DNA of 64,000 bases from Acanthosoma haemorrhoidale (lineage: Eukaryota > Arthropoda > Insecta > Hemiptera > Acanthosomatidae): positions 142,907,937 to 142,971,936 of the forward strand of contig OV884011.1 of assembly GCA_930367205.1 (NCBI GenBank). The letters run 5' to 3'. The notes under the pieces were generated by a model. It did not search any database. It worked only from the letters and a program-made list of their open reading frames with translations, and was not told where the DNA came from. Both the position numbers and the translations under genes were made by a program. This document shows positions 1 to 11,664 of this stretch, piece after piece; the first letter of the stretch is position 1; every line of letters starts with the position of its first letter.

Positions 1-14
1 TTAGACTGGGAAGA

Positions 15-1211
15 ATGTTATACCGGTGTACAGGAACCGTGGGGGACGGGAAGGAGCGAATCGGAGCGATCGATCGGGAGGACAACTGGGAACGCGCTAT
101 TCGGCGAGAGTATGCCGATATATTTTTCAACGAAGGGGACAAACTGGGAGTGACGGGGGTCCATGAGATCCCACTGAAGCAGGAGAGAGTGGTATATATC
201 AAAGAGAGACGATACCCGCAGGTGCTGCGACAGCATATAAGGGACGAAATCGAGGAATTGAAACGACAGGGCATCATAGTAGATAGTACGTCTCCATACA
301 ACAGTCCCCTGTGGGCAGTGAAAAAGAAAGGGTCGTCCGGTGACGAAAAATACCGCGTAGTAATAGACTACAGGCAATTAAACGACAATACTATAGACGA
401 AAAATACCCCATTCCTCGCTTTGAAGACATCCTGGACCGCCTAAGTGGAGCAAAGGTATTCAGTACACTGGACCTGAAGGCGGGTTACCATAAAATTCGG
501 ATGCGTCGTGGAGACCAACACAAAACGGCATTCACGTTCGAGCGGGGATATTACAAATTCACCAGAATGCCGTTTGGGCTGAAAAACGCGCCAATAACGT
601 TCCAGAGGCCGTTGGACGAATTTTTAAGAGGGATTGGGGAGTCGTTTTGCCAGATATATATGGACGACCTCCTGGTTTTCAGTCGAGATGAGGTAGAACA
701 CCAGGACCATCTGCGACAGGTTTTTGACAGAATTAAGCAATTCGGGCTGAAATTGTCTGCGGAGAAGTCGCTTTTGGGACAAGAGCAGGTGAAATTTTTA
801 GGCCACATAATTTCCAGAGAGGGAGTGCAACCCGATCGTGGGAAGGTGGAGGCCATCCAGCGGATGACTATCCCGAAAGACGTAAAAGGAATCCGGCGCT
901 TACTCGGATCCCTGAACTACTACCGCAGATTCGTTCCAGAAATGGCGGAGTACCTCGTCCCTATTAACAATCTCCTTAAAAAAGGACAAAAAGTCGTCAT
1001 TACCCCGGTAATGGAGAACAATATAAGACGTTGCATGGAGCGGCTACAGGAACAGCCTATACTAGCGTTTCCAGATTTTGCACTCCCCTTCATGATTACC
1101 ACAGATGCGAGTGAATACGCGTTGGGGGCGGTACTCTCGCAGGATCGCGACGGGGGGGAGCGACCAATAGCATACGCTAGCAGACGCTTTACTGAATCCG
1201 AGAGTAGATAA
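15..1211 (+). pseudogene. pol: gypsy pol: reverse transcriptase and start of RNase H
   Basis: This 398-codon frame carries the RT of a gypsy element, which copies element RNA into DNA in cytoplasmic particles. Visible RT motifs in order are TLDLKAGYHKI, MPFGLKNAPITFQR and the catalytic box YMDD at 657-668, then VKFLGHIIS and the thumb region. The frame ends just after the first RNase H motif (TTDASEYALGAVLSQ). The stop at 1209-1211 is not natural: the RNase H reading continues in another frame from about 1207, so an indel lies near 1200-1206. The true polyprotein starts upstream of the window, so the first methionine is not the real start. Confidence 0.93.
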
Positions 1212-2166
1212 AGCGCTAGAACGCGAATTACTGGGTATCGTATGGGCGATAGAACACTTCCGGCCCTACGTATTCGGGAGGAAGTTTCAGATTAAAACAG
1301 ATCATCGACCCCTCAAATGGGTGGGAAAACTGAAAGAGTCATCAGCGCGGATTACCAGATGGAAGGAGTTCCTCGGTCAATACAACATCGACATAATTTA
1401 CAAACCGGGGAAGGAGAACGTCGTGGCCGATTGGTTATCCCGCGCGTTGGTCGTGAATGCGATCGATGAGGAGATTCCGGGACCATCACGTGACACCCAC
1501 CAATTCGTCCAGGAATGGTCGCCCGGCGAGGAAGGGGATCGGGAGGGGGCTCCAGCCAATGATGTTCCGAGTGACGGAAGTTCTGTGGGGGATAGGCCCT
1601 CGGACATTGAGGACCTCGACGCCATAATAAATGACAAGAGGCGCCAGATCATTTGGCTCACCAAAACTTCTGGGCTCTTCAAGATGGAATCTGAGAAGTA
1701 CGGCCACTGCAACATCGTCAAGATCTGGTCGACACCGGGGATAAACGACGATACGATTTGCCACGCCCTGAAGGACGCATCTACTCCAGGGAAAACGCAC
1801 CACATGTACGTGGGAAACGCGACCATCTGGGGACGCATCAAACGCCTATGGAGGACGGAGAGGATCGGAGTCGATCGTACGTTCGTCCGATGTACCCTGA
1901 AGGTGGAGACAGTAAAAGAAGAAACGCGGCAGAGAGAAGTGACCCTTGCATTCCACCAAGGGAAGACAAACCACCGGGGAATCGACGATACCCTGCAAGC
2001 ATTGAAGAGGAGATATCTCTGGTTGGGATTGAAAGACACGATTGCGAGAGTTATTGGTACCTGCGACACATGCCTCGCCACGAAATATGATCGCCACCCC
2101 CCCCCCCCCGAGCAATACAGGAGGAGACGCCGAATGCAGATCAACCGCTGGAGGATTTGCAGGTAG
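1207..2166 (+). pseudogene. pol: gypsy pol: RNase H remainder and integrase zinc-binding region
   Basis: After the frameshift the reading continues with RNase H (LLGIVWAIEHFRPYVFG, then TDHRPLKW), the domain that degrades the RNA strand of the hybrid. Next come RWKEFLGQY and a short linker, then the HHCC zinc-binding domain of integrase: two histidines in HQGKTNH and two cysteines in CDTC. The frame runs off at 2166 because a run of 13 cytosines at 2097-2109 shifts the phase. Beyond the run the integrase core continues in the next frame. The C run is the kind of site where sequencing or assembly errors are common, so this break may not be real. Confidence 0.88.
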
Positions 2167-2975
2167 ACACGTTCACATGGAGGGGATACAAATGGGTCAC
2201 CATTGTCGATAGGTTCAGCAAAACAGCGATGGCCCATCTGATAGCAGAACGATCAGCGGAAGCAGTCCTAAGGGCACTACGCACATGGTGCCAATTTTAT
2301 GGCGTACCAGACACGATAGCTTCCGACGCTGGTAGGGAGTTTGATAACGCCGAAATAAGGGCTGAGGTGGCGGCCTTAGAGATCCGTTGGCATCTCAACA
2401 CCCCAGGACACCCGAAGAGTCGAGGAGACGTAGAGCGGCTGCACAGCACGCTTAGCGACCACCTACGAATTTACCATGGAGAGAAGGGCTTAGAACCAAA
2501 CGTGGCGATGGAAAAGGCAGTCATCGCGTATAACCACTCAATCCATTCTGCCACCGGTTTTTCTCCGGTCGAGACGCTGTTTGGACTTCGAAGATGCCGG
2601 CGCGATAGCAGGAGTACGGCTGATGAAGAACTGGCCACACGGGTAGTCAGTAATCAGATAGCGCTAAAGAAACAGTGGGTGGCCGTTCGGGGAAGGCTCC
2701 AGGATAAGAAGCGGCGACGGGTGGCGCGCGACAACCTCAAAGTCCGCGATATTCTGGGCAATCTTAAACTCGGCGCGCTCGTGTACCGGAGAAAAGGGTC
2801 GAACAGGGGTAAGGGACTAGTGCGGTACGAGGGTCCTTTCCGAGTGATCGCTCTCCGCGAACACAACGTGGTCACGGTCGAAAGCATTACACCCCCGATC
2901 AAACGGCGGGCGGTACATGTGGAACAGCTCAAGTTTCCCACGGTGGAGCCTGGGAGCCCCGTCGTCGAAACATAA
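2130..2975 (+). pseudogene. pol: gypsy pol: integrase catalytic core and C-terminal domain
   Basis: This is the integrase core that inserts element DNA into the genome. All three acidic residues are present: D in VDTF, D in SDAG and E in DVERLH. Exactly 35 residues separate the second D from E (DD35E). The C-terminal part has the GPF-type motif (RYEGPFRVI) and a basic tail ending near PGSPVVET. In-frame sequence upstream of 2157 (PLEDLQVDTF) shows the frame continues back to the C13 run; there is no separate start codon here. Stop at 2973-2975. Confidence 0.92.
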
Positions 2976-3209
2976 CTCCGGTGTGTGTCACAGGTGACCA
3001 GTCCCGAGAGGCCTATATATATATATTTTTTTATTGGTTTATTATGTTTTTTTTGTGCTATATGGGTCTGTGCTGTGATTTTAGATAGACCTGGAAGACA
3101 TTTTTCTTTTCAAATTTTTTTATTAACAGAGTATGCTTTTTGTTTTGTGTTGCTATAGATACATAGCTGATGTCGCATGTTAGGAGTTTACGGGGAATGC
3201 CCGTAAACT
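2976..3209 (+). other. gypsy 3' internal non-coding region
   Basis: AT-rich stretch between the integrase stop and the polypurine tract, with a TA run near 3015-3024 and a T8 run. No ORF of note, hence no env gene. Confidence 0.6.
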
Positions 3210-3219
3210 GGTAGGGGGG
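3210..3219 (+). promoter_or_regulatory. polypurine tract of gypsy element 1
   Basis: GGTAGGGGGG lies directly before the LTR start (AGTTACG), the position where plus-strand DNA synthesis is primed in LTR retrotransposons. Confidence 0.75.
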
Positions 3220-3406
3220 AGTTACGTCTAGCGGTACGGCAATGTTAAGCCTAATACCTTGTAGCCTAGGGTAAACAAACCCGTAACGTGTGTATAGAGG
3301 ATCAGGAGGAAAATAAAGCCAGTTATAAAACAAACCTTCTTATTATATCATCTACCTCCTTATTCATTCCTTTTTCTCGATCGTCTACAGCTGGGAGACG
3401 ATTACT
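3220..3406 (+). repeat. 3' LTR of gypsy element 1
   Basis: 187 bp repeat starting AGTTACG and ending GATTACT, so the ends are AGT...ACT. It contains a polyadenylation signal (AATAAA, 3312-3317). The same sequence recurs in reverse at 13906-14092, which fixes both boundaries. The 3' flank is a TA tract, matching the TATATA target preference of this LTR type. Confidence 0.92.
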
Positions 3407-3426
3407 TATATATATATATATATATA

Positions 3427-3519
3427 TTGGTTTCTGGTTATTATTTTACTCACAATAGAGGGACAAATAAAGGTTATTTATTCATAGCATCTTCTTTTTC
3501 CTGTAAATAATTTTTTTTT
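3427..3519. other. AT-rich spacer
   Basis: Short AT-rich sequence with a T12 run near 3509, just before a LINE tail. Nothing else seen. Confidence 0.4.
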
Positions 3520-4160
3520 TTTAAGATAATATTACAATCTGCCTTTTATTAGGCAATAAGTAATTGAGATAAATGTTATCATTCATGCTGACCAAGAGCG
3601 CGAGAGCGACAGACGCTCAGGACATGATTAGAGAAACTGGCCATAGCCAGGACTCCCACTATCACTTAGTTATAGCAGGTCACGAGGCCACTGCCGTTTA
3701 AATCTCCGAGGAGGATTATAAGGGTGAGTGGTGCAGTGCAATGACTGTGCTAGGGAATTAGGGTGGTTGGATAGGTTACTATGGAATTTTATGAACTTAG
3801 AAGGGATGAATTCAAGAATATAGGGTCTATTCAGATCATTGTGAAGGGTTTTGTTGCTGACGTAATAAGGGGCATTTACTATTGTTCTCAGGACTTTTGA
3901 TTGAAAGGATTGGATGCGCTTGATGTTCGACTTTTTAGCTGTCCGCCATAGCTCTATTCCGTATGTCCAGATTGGCTTAAGTATAACTTTGTAAATAAGA
4001 AGTTTATTTTCTATTGAGAGATGGGATGTCCTTCGAAGTAGTCTGTACAGTTGTCCAAAGCGTCTGTTTAGTTCTTGTCTTTTTAGTCTCGTATGTGGGT
4101 TCCAGGTCAGTCGTTTGTGGAGATGGAAGCCTAAGTATCGTAATGTCTCAGATACAGGGA
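3520..4160 (-). mobile_element. LINE 3' fragment (family of copies A/B/C)
   Basis: Read on the minus strand, this begins at the RT thumb region (a line of the type LTWNPHTRLKRQELN), runs through the C-terminal end of ORF2 and ends in a 3' UTR with the motif CAGATTGTAATATTATC. The same sequence in the same order is found at 17.9-18.8, 51.5-52.4 and 60.5-61.1 kb. Several stops and small indels interrupt it, so it is a dead 5'-truncated copy. Confidence 0.85.
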
Positions 4161-4436
4161 AATTTTTAGTTAATTACAGCTATTTAGTTGAGTAAAATTT
4201 CTTTTAAGTTTTTGAGTGGAATTGTGTATGAGGTGAGAAATCACAATTATTAATGCTGTATAAACAAATGGTTATTTTACAAATAGAGTACTTTCTAAGT
4301 TGACTCACTGTCTTGGTTTTAGGAGAATTGTCCATTAGGTTATTTATTTTAGAAATATAAATTTTTGAATTATTTTTTTATTCATACAAGGAGAACTCTA
4401 ATAAATTACAATCGAAAGGCTAATAATATATATCGT
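4161..4436 (-). other. 3' flank of gene 2 with polyadenylation signal
   Basis: AT-rich. On the minus strand AATAAA lies at 4378-4383, about 54 nt after the stop codon of gene 2, a good position for its poly(A) signal. Confidence 0.5.
4378..4383 (-). terminator. candidate poly(A) signal of gene 2
   Basis: AATAAA on the minus strand about 54 nt beyond the stop codon at 4437-4439. Confidence 0.4.
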
Positions 4437-7400
4437 TTAGCCTAAGAAGTAGCTAAGATAACCCGTTGTTCTATTCTGATTGAGTTCGTGATCACTGTTG
4501 GTGCTGAATTGCCCGTCTGCAAACTTCATGCAATGCAAATCAAAGCTTACGGTTGGTAATAAGTAGGCTCTCAACGATACTTCCGAACAGACTTCTAACC
4601 TGGTCTCTTTAAGAGATCCTTCAATCCAGTAGATGTTGATGCAGGCTCGTGGAAGAAACGGAGGAATTAAGGGAGTTATGGGAACGCAGAAATCATTTGC
4701 TGAAACAAGAATGTAAATAATAGGCATAACATATTTTACTATGAATTCCATATGTTTCTACATTTTTATTCAGTTGGGTCACGATAAGTGAGGAAGCAGT
4801 GAGAGGATAAAAAAGAAAATGTATCTGTATTATAGGCACTTTGTTTTGTCGTCTTTAGCTTAGAATACGAGGTTAGCGATGGTATTACATATCAACATCT
4901 ATAATAAAATATAATACTTCTGAGATTGCTAATAAAAATCTTCAATAAATAGTCGTGGGGGCATCGCTGGACTCACAGAACATGTTAGCTCCTGGGAGGA
5001 TTTTGACTTTTCCGTGTTTGCAAAATGTAAACATAAGTGAAATGTAATATGGTGGTTTACACGGCTTACCTCCGATTGGACCTTGTGTCCTAAACCTACA
5101 ACCACTACCTGGCATGTGGCACTGGGGTGCCTCTGTAGCTCTGGCTTGTTCCTGGGCCTTTGGTTCCGCTCCCGTCCTAGTGGTCCGGCGGACTCACATC
5201 AGGGGACTGTAGTTTATTATTATATATAAATAGTTTTCATACATGAAACAACGGCGTTGATGACCTAGTGGTTTAATGCCAAAATAAACAGAACTAACCA
5301 ATCAACCATCTTCAGTAAATAGTTGAAATATACGAAAACAATTAAATGGTTAACATAATAAAACTGATAAGGTTAATTGAAACTAAAATTCTCAATAAAT
5401 GATAATAGAATTTACGCAAACCTTTAAAGCATTAATCTCTTAATGGCTAAACAATATATAATAATAAAAAATGTATGTATTAATAGTTAAAAGAAAACTT
5501 AAAATGTATATACAAGTAACTCAAGAATGAGTGCGTTACTATACGATGTATCCCAGTGGCCCTGTTACAACCATAGCAAAACAGGAAAGGGGTAAAACAT
5601 GTAAGGGATTAGGGTTCTCACTATTTTAGTATATTTTAAATTTTTATTGAAAATGTTAGCAATTGCACAAATGTGTTATTTTATTATACATATTGATATG
5701 TAATCTTATTGCTGACCTTGTGATGTTTTGTAGCCTGACAACGTGGAAGGTGGGAAATATTATATCACAGCCTATAAACATGGCCTCTTTCGCACCGAAT
5801 TGTATATCTATAATGTCTAACATTAACTGCGACGAAATGAGTTTATCATAAAAAAAAAGTGACTATATACCATTTAGATCTGTTCGAATAATTAGTATGC
5901 CGTCGACGGTCAGTGCTTTAAAGGCCCTCAGTTCATTCATATTCACATCCAATTCCATGCAAACTAAAAGAAATTTGTAATAATCATTTAGAAAAGATGT
6001 TCAATAGATGTATGTTATGCTATAAGCAAAGCATAGACAGGATGAGTATACTACCTCACTCACCTTTATGTTTGGAAAATAATCCAAGTATAACACAGCA
6101 AGTGGCGTTGTAGCTGTTAAATAAACAATCTGGAATCATACCTAAACGAATAAATTCGTATATTAAAACAAAAGTATAACAAATAAGCGTTTATTTGTTT
6201 CAAGAACAGCTCAACCACAAGTAGAATTGATCTATTGATTAAAATCACATAAATAACGATTATTTGTAGATACACTAAAAAAAATTGACTCCTTAATTTT
6301 GACTCCTTTACAAATTAGAATACATTCTTCCATCGGAAGGTGCCCCCGTCCAGTACTGCGACGATGTTGGACGAAAGTATGTGATGTCCCTGTCTTGTTG
6401 GTGTCCAAGAAATTTGAGAAGAGGATGTGGACATTGGGAAGCTTGTCCACGCCTTATATTCACATCAGAGATTTGAGATTGTCTTGGGTGAGGCGGGTGT
6501 GGCCTATTCACAGTCGAGTCGATCTTTCTTAGTTTTATGCCTATTAGATTTACCCTCAATGTTGGATGGTTTATGCACCCTTTGATACTTGCATATCGCC
6601 ATATGCACTGGCTCACATGGCTTGGGGATCATTTAGCCATCATGTCTGCCATGACATTTCCGTCAACGCCATAAGAAGAGAGCCCTACATCTATATTTTT
6701 CCATTTTCTTGATGTGTGATAGCATCTCATTGCTGGAGAAGATTGGAGAAGAAATTTTGCATTGATTTTAGAGCGAAGGTCAATCGGAAAAATAACATAT
6801 TGCCAATGAGACTGGCTTCATGGTAGATTGGCAACCGTTTTGCAGTAAATATTGAGTTTATACGTGGTAGAGTTATTATGCATTTACAGTTCAGGCTCCT
6901 GTAAGAAATTCATTTTGAATTGGAACCGGTATGGGCTGGACGGGGTCAGTGCAGCACCTGTATTAATTACCTACTTAAACTTATAAGTGGTGATGCTTGC
7001 TAAAAGAAGAACGATGAGACACGTGAAACAAGTGAAAAGATGCAAAAGTGAAAACACAAATAATGATAATGATGCTAATGATAAATGAAGATTAAGATAT
7101 TTTTTTGGTAATCAACAGGTCGCCACACTGCAATGAGAAAGTTTGGAACTTGTGGTAAAAGTTCTCTTGGGGGGGGGGGGAGGGACACAATACATTTTTG
7201 TCACCTTGGCTTCTTGTTAAGACATTTAGTTAGGCTGAATTTGCCACAAAAAATATTACCATATAATGTCAATAGTAACATGGTAAACCATCCAACATTG
7301 AGGATAAATCTAAGGGACATAAAACTAAGAAAGATTGACTCGACTGTGAATAGGCCACACCCGCCTCACCCAATACAATCTCAAATCTCTGATGTGAATA

Positions 7401-10400
7401 TAAGGCGTGGACAAGCTTCCCAATGTCCACATCCTCTTCTCAAATTTATTGGACACCAAAAAGGCATGAACATCACAAAATTTCGTCCAACATCCTCGCA
7501 GGACGGGGGCACCTTTCGATGGAAGAAAGCATATACACCATCTTCTCAACTTTGAAAGGCCAACCTGTGAAGAGTGCGATAATGCACCAACCACTAACCG
7601 TCCATCACATCATCTCTGGGAGTTGTACATCCCAAAGTGCTTGACAAAGAAATGGTCTATCATGTGGACTTGGGCTGATTCGTGAATTGCCTAATTTAGT
7701 TTACAACATATTGACCCTTCACATATTGATCCCAACCCTGATAAATCAAATGTCTAATCTAATACCGAACATTAAATTTGTAATTTACAAAACAATAATT
7801 GCGACGTATGGGGTGTAGAATCCGCAACTAAAGGGAAAACTAAAAACAAGTGTTTCAAAATAAATTCAGCGCCCCTTATTTTACCAGAAACCAACAGATC
7901 CACAGTGATCTACAAATGGAATCAATGGAAAATTTTACTGAAGTAAAATATTCTAACTTCCAGGAAAAATAGTCTGGTGTTTTTTAGCAGGAGGAGCAGT
8001 TTTTTATGAAATGAGTTAATCTACTACACCTCTAAGGTTAGATCCCAGACTTTTAAAGCACCAAATATTTAAATCAAAATTTTTGTGTTTTAATAATTGT
8101 TGTATGTTCAGGTGTCATCTTTAAAAAACCTATTTACACACAATTCTATTGTTAAATTTGTATTTTGTGTGTACGCATCATTTAAATATAGTCTACAACA
8201 AATGGTTACACTAAACAGTCATGTAGACTGGCATTTCCTGGAATGTAGAGGATGTATGTACCATCTTCTACATGTGCTTTGGCCTAGAACTCAACTGGCA
8301 ATCACAAGCAATTGATTTGGCGTCATTCCATCAGTTGTTAACTACAACCTCAGTTTTATTTCTTTAGACAACCATTTTTGCTGTTAAGTGACTGTTTCCT
8401 GGTCCTTTATCTAGACAACTCTACTATTTATGAAGGTTCTTATTTTTAAGGCTTTCTTAGACTGACTTTTGTACACAAGAAAAATTATTGCCTATAAATG
8501 AATGGAAAAGTCCTATAATGTATTGATTCCGACACAAAGACACAACAATTGCTGCTTTCGCTGATGACATCGCGGTGTACAATTCTTAGACAGGCTGAAG
8601 CAACCTGTAACCAGATCAGTGAGAGATTGGGGAGACTCAATATCTCTGTAAACGCGTGTAAGACTGACTGCGTAATTTTCTCATTCCAAAAAGGAAAAAG
8701 TCCGCTGCTACTCTAGATACACTAGGAACGCAGCAAAACTCTCCAGCAAGCAGCCTAGTATATCTGGGCATAAAATTGGAACGACACTTCCGTTTTAGTG
8801 ACCATTTTGCGATGAAGTTGAGCCGATATAAACCGAAGGTTAGCCCTACCACCTAGTCCAGTCTATTAATTATGTAATTTCAACTCCGAACGATAATGGT
8901 TTTTGTATTTTCTACCCTCCTTACAATGCATATGTATGCAGAAAAAGGAGCCATTAACTACCAATGTAAAATATTGTCCATAATTTTTTTTTAAGATGTT
9001 TTAAAGAGGGGTTTAAAAAAAATAAGTCTATTTCTTATATGCACGATTTCATGATGAGCCTGAGATTCACACCGAAACCCCCCTGATAATGACTGTTTGT
9101 CAAAGTCACTATGGGCCATAGCTGGGAGGCTATAAGGCTAAAAGTATGAATAACTTTCGAAAATTTCACCACAAACTTCTAATACATACTACTGCTGCTA
9201 TAAGATATGTATTACGAAATTAGATAGGATACACGCTTGTATAAACTTTGTGTTATAATTGGCAACTCTTTAGCCTCTTAGTATATTATTATACTTTCCA
9301 CCTCGTCCAAATCATCCAAATTTTTACGTTACCTCGTGTCATATTCCAGTTCCTGAAAACGAAAACAACTATGACTACATTCCCAACAAGGTACATTTAT
9401 TTTAAGTTATGTTAAGTAATATAAGTGTTTTTCACAATGAATAATTATTATGGTTAGTTACTACTTGATATTGATGATATGAAGGTTAAGGACTTTAATC
9501 GTTAGTTGTACTAGTGTGAGTGTGTAGATGTGAGTGAATAACAATTAAAATTGTTTTGAAACTTAAAATTTAGATTAATTACAGTATATCAAAAAAAAAA
9601 AAATAATCGCTATACAAAAAAAAATTTCAATAACAAAAAAAATACCTAAGGTACTGATCCGTGGATAAACTTTTTATTAATTGCAATGGTGAATTGTGGC
9701 CTGTGAAGAGATTTGTGTTACGGATTGTCCCCCAAATTCATTACCCGAATTTGATTACATTCCATATGCCTGAGGTCAACATTTAGTTTACATTTTACAA
9801 TAGGAGTGTAGTCAGCAATGTTTTTTTTTTTTTTTTTGGGAGGGGGGTTGAATTGGAGGACCGAGTTATTTTACTAATACTTCAGAAAATAGTTTTACTG
9901 GGGTGAAATTGTAACAAAAATAATTAAATTATAATACAACATATATTTTACATTATTTTATATATGTATATATATCCAGTCATTTCTTCCGATCGGCCAC
10001 CTGAACGGCCCGGAAAAAAACGTAGAAGTAATGAAAATTTGGCGTTTTTAATTGTTTTATTCTTTGGTGATAATTTCTGTTAGTATTGTTCTCAATTTTC
10101 GTTTAGGCGGTGAGTTTTTGAATCCGTTCCTGGGTGGTGCATTTATTTTTGGATTAAATTGTTTCCAAAGTGCGATGGATTTCAAAACAGAGTGGCAACC
10201 TGAACACAGACTACCTATCTTAGCCCAAAGTGGACCACCCTCAATGAAATGTCTAAAGGACATCAATGTTTTGAAAAAGTATAAAAAAACGTAAAAAGAA
10301 ATCTTTATTTTTCATAAAAAGTTTTTTCAAGTATACAATGACTAAAACAGTCTGTTTTTTTTTTAACCAGAGCATTTAAAAAAAAGCATTTTTTTTTCTA

Positions 10401-11021
10401 CTTCATAAAAAAAGGCTCCTTTGAAATCTGTGACGTAGATCGCTGGTACTCCCCCTTATCAATATTTATAGAATACATGGGATTTTACGCCAATTAAGCG
10501 TACAAATATTTTATAATATACTGGTTTTCTTTATTCAATCCCTTGCTTTTATTTTTTGGAGATCTACCCTTCGCTCCTGGTCTAAAAATTTTCCTATCGT
10601 ACCAACGAATTATAAAATGTTATTGAATTGTGTCAACTTAAAACTGATTTCTACAGTGCTCTCCACAATAGCTGCTTATAGATAATATAAGAATTATATT
10701 ATAAATAGTTTATCTAGGGATAGGACCGTGAGATCCAGGATCATATTAGTTTTCACAAAAGAATCCAGAACAACCAGATCACATATTTCATACTACCCCT
10801 TGCACACATTATTGTTTTTTTTTTATTTACAACATTTACGTTTATAAACACACTACTTGCTTGAGAATCTAATAATCTTCAGATTACCCTTAACTGAAAA
10901 ATAGTCCCCATTTACTCAGTGACCCAAAAATAGATGACAGTCTATTATATCTTACTTACGCTTCGATTGGAGGAACATTCATAAAAAGGACAAGAAATAG
11001 CACACAAATCCCAGCTTCCAT
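4437..11021 (-). CDS. Gene 2: small secreted cysteine-rich protein, DUF4773-like, four exons
   Basis: Exons (minus): 10960-11021, 6064-6113, 5871-5963, 4437-4699. Every join has GT/AG ends and phases that chain (2, 1, 1), giving about 155 residues. Exon 1 encodes a signal peptide (MEAGICVLFLVL..., ending near PPIEA), so the product is probably secreted. The remainder holds seven cysteines in the pattern CC-C-C-C-C-C, with motifs NATCCV, ELRAFKAL, RACINIYW and HCMKF. The last two exons align with gene 1 next door (AC.x.xY...C...V.F.C..F). I infer the DUF4773 family from this layout; function is unknown. Intron 1 (4.8 kb) contains an inverted repeat and a LINE relic. The ATG has an acceptor just upstream (TTTCAG/GAAAATG), implying a non-coding first exon. 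Confidence 0.72.
5040..5215. other. GC-richer block of unknown origin in intron 3 of gene 2
   Basis: About 175 bp, clearly richer in G+C than its surroundings, with abrupt return to TA-rich sequence at 5216. It looks like an insertion (for example a non-autonomous element), but I find no coding motif or terminal repeat. The rest of intron 3 (4700-5870) shows nothing else I can name. Confidence 0.25.
6323..7527. repeat. long inverted repeat, arms of about 245-250 bp
   Basis: Arm 1 is 6323-6573 and arm 2 is 7284-7527, in opposite orientation, separated by about 710 bp. The arms are near-identical over long stretches (for example TGGACATTGGGAAGCTTGTC in arm 1 appears reverse-complemented in arm 2), with scattered differences. 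Both translate to the same open frame in mirror orientation, but it resembles no family I know. The interval has AT-rich sequence and a G12 run at 7169-7180. It could be a foldback or MITE-type element, or two copies of one repeat inserted head to head. It lies in intron 1 of gene 2. Confidence 0.75.
7528..8529. other. intron sequence, nothing recognised
   Basis: AT-rich intron 1 of gene 2. Short ORFs here show no recognisable motif. Confidence 0.4.
8530..8862 (+). pseudogene. LINE reverse-transcriptase relic
   Basis: Plus-strand fragments in shifting frames read AAFADDIAVY (the RT catalytic box), then LNISVNACKTDCVIFSFQKG and LVYLGIKLERHFRFSDHF. This is the part of a LINE RT just after the active site, resembling the 28-30 kb element. 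It is 5'- and 3'-truncated with at least two frame changes. Confidence 0.72.
8863..10959. other. intron sequence, nothing firm
   Basis: Part of intron 1 of gene 2. Contains a T20 run with G tail near 9822-9847 and several A runs. An open stretch at 10052-10294 has no family resemblance. Confidence 0.35.
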
Positions 11022-11664
11022 TTTCCTGAAACAGATTTAGCACATCCCAATATTATCAAAAGTTAATTGCTCAAAATTACTTTGGGTCTAAGAATATAAT
11101 AGTAGCAGTATATTTTTTGTGTATTTATTCATATAAGTACTATGAATGGAGTTACAGAGTACATAACTTCTTACCGATAGCTGATACGTTCTATGCAGGA
11201 GTTCATTTGTCTCTAAGAAATTCTATTTTCGAGTCTCTTATAGTAGTGGTATGTTTCTAGGTGTGTACAAAACAAGGCTGAATCTGAAACAAGGTTTCTA
11301 GGTCACTCAATGTCTGCTCATGTCTCAAAGCCGTTAAGTTTTTAATAGCTGGATCCAATTGCTACACTATTCTTGATAATTACAGTCCTTTATCTGTTTG
11401 TTTAGTCAATTGTCAATGGCCATAAAGGTTTTATAGGATAATAAAATTGTTATTAAAATATTATTTATTTATTCCTGTTGCTTTACATTAGCTTAAGCAT
11501 CAAAACTGTTAATAGTATTTGACAAAATATAGATTCATTTCAAGCTTACTAGCTTCATTTCTAAGTATAAAATTAGCGTTATTAGGTGTCATAATTATGA
11601 TATGACGTGTATTTTCTTCTGTTTTGTAGTTCTAGCTTCACGGCTCAACTTTCCCTGTAATTCT
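11022..11664. other. intergenic spacer between the paralogous genes
   Basis: AT-rich. It holds the upstream region of gene 2 and the 3' flank of gene 1; on the minus strand an AATAAA lies near 11463-11472. No promoter can be called with confidence. Confidence 0.35.

Larger units (their letters stand above)
1..3406 (+). mobile_element. Ty3/gypsy LTR retrotransposon, 3' part (element 1)
   Basis: The window opens inside a gypsy element, in the linker between protease and reverse transcriptase. The order is RT, RNase H, integrase, a short non-coding stretch (2976-3209), a polypurine tract and the 3' LTR. No envelope ORF fits between integrase and LTR, so this is a plain Ty3/gypsy element rather than an errantivirus. 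The pol frame is broken twice, near 1200-1206 and in a C13 run at 2097-2109. The LTR is followed directly by a TA tract (3407-3426). The opening linker is homologous to the far end of the minus-strand gypsy element at 32.9-33.1 kb, so both belong to one lineage. Confidence 0.93.

Noticed and set aside
1398..2237. 279-codon minus-strand ORF
   Set aside because: Lies opposite the RNase H/integrase region of gypsy element 1, which has clear family motifs on the plus strand.
2976..3219. Possible env gene of gypsy element 1
   Set aside because: Only about 240 bp of AT-rich sequence separates integrase from the LTR; no envelope-like ORF.
5250..5285. tRNA A-box-like sequence GACCTAGTGGTTTAATGCC
   Set aside because: No B box follows at the required distance and no fold is evident.
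5720..5832. Open minus-strand segment with splice-like edges (reading ...MFIGCDIIFPTFHVV...)
   Set aside because: It lies between two exons of gene 2 that already join in phase, and its own phase (0 in, 2 out) would break the frame.
10052..10294. Overlapping open frames on both strands
   Set aside because: No motif, no splice support, located in intron 1 of gene 2; probably chance.
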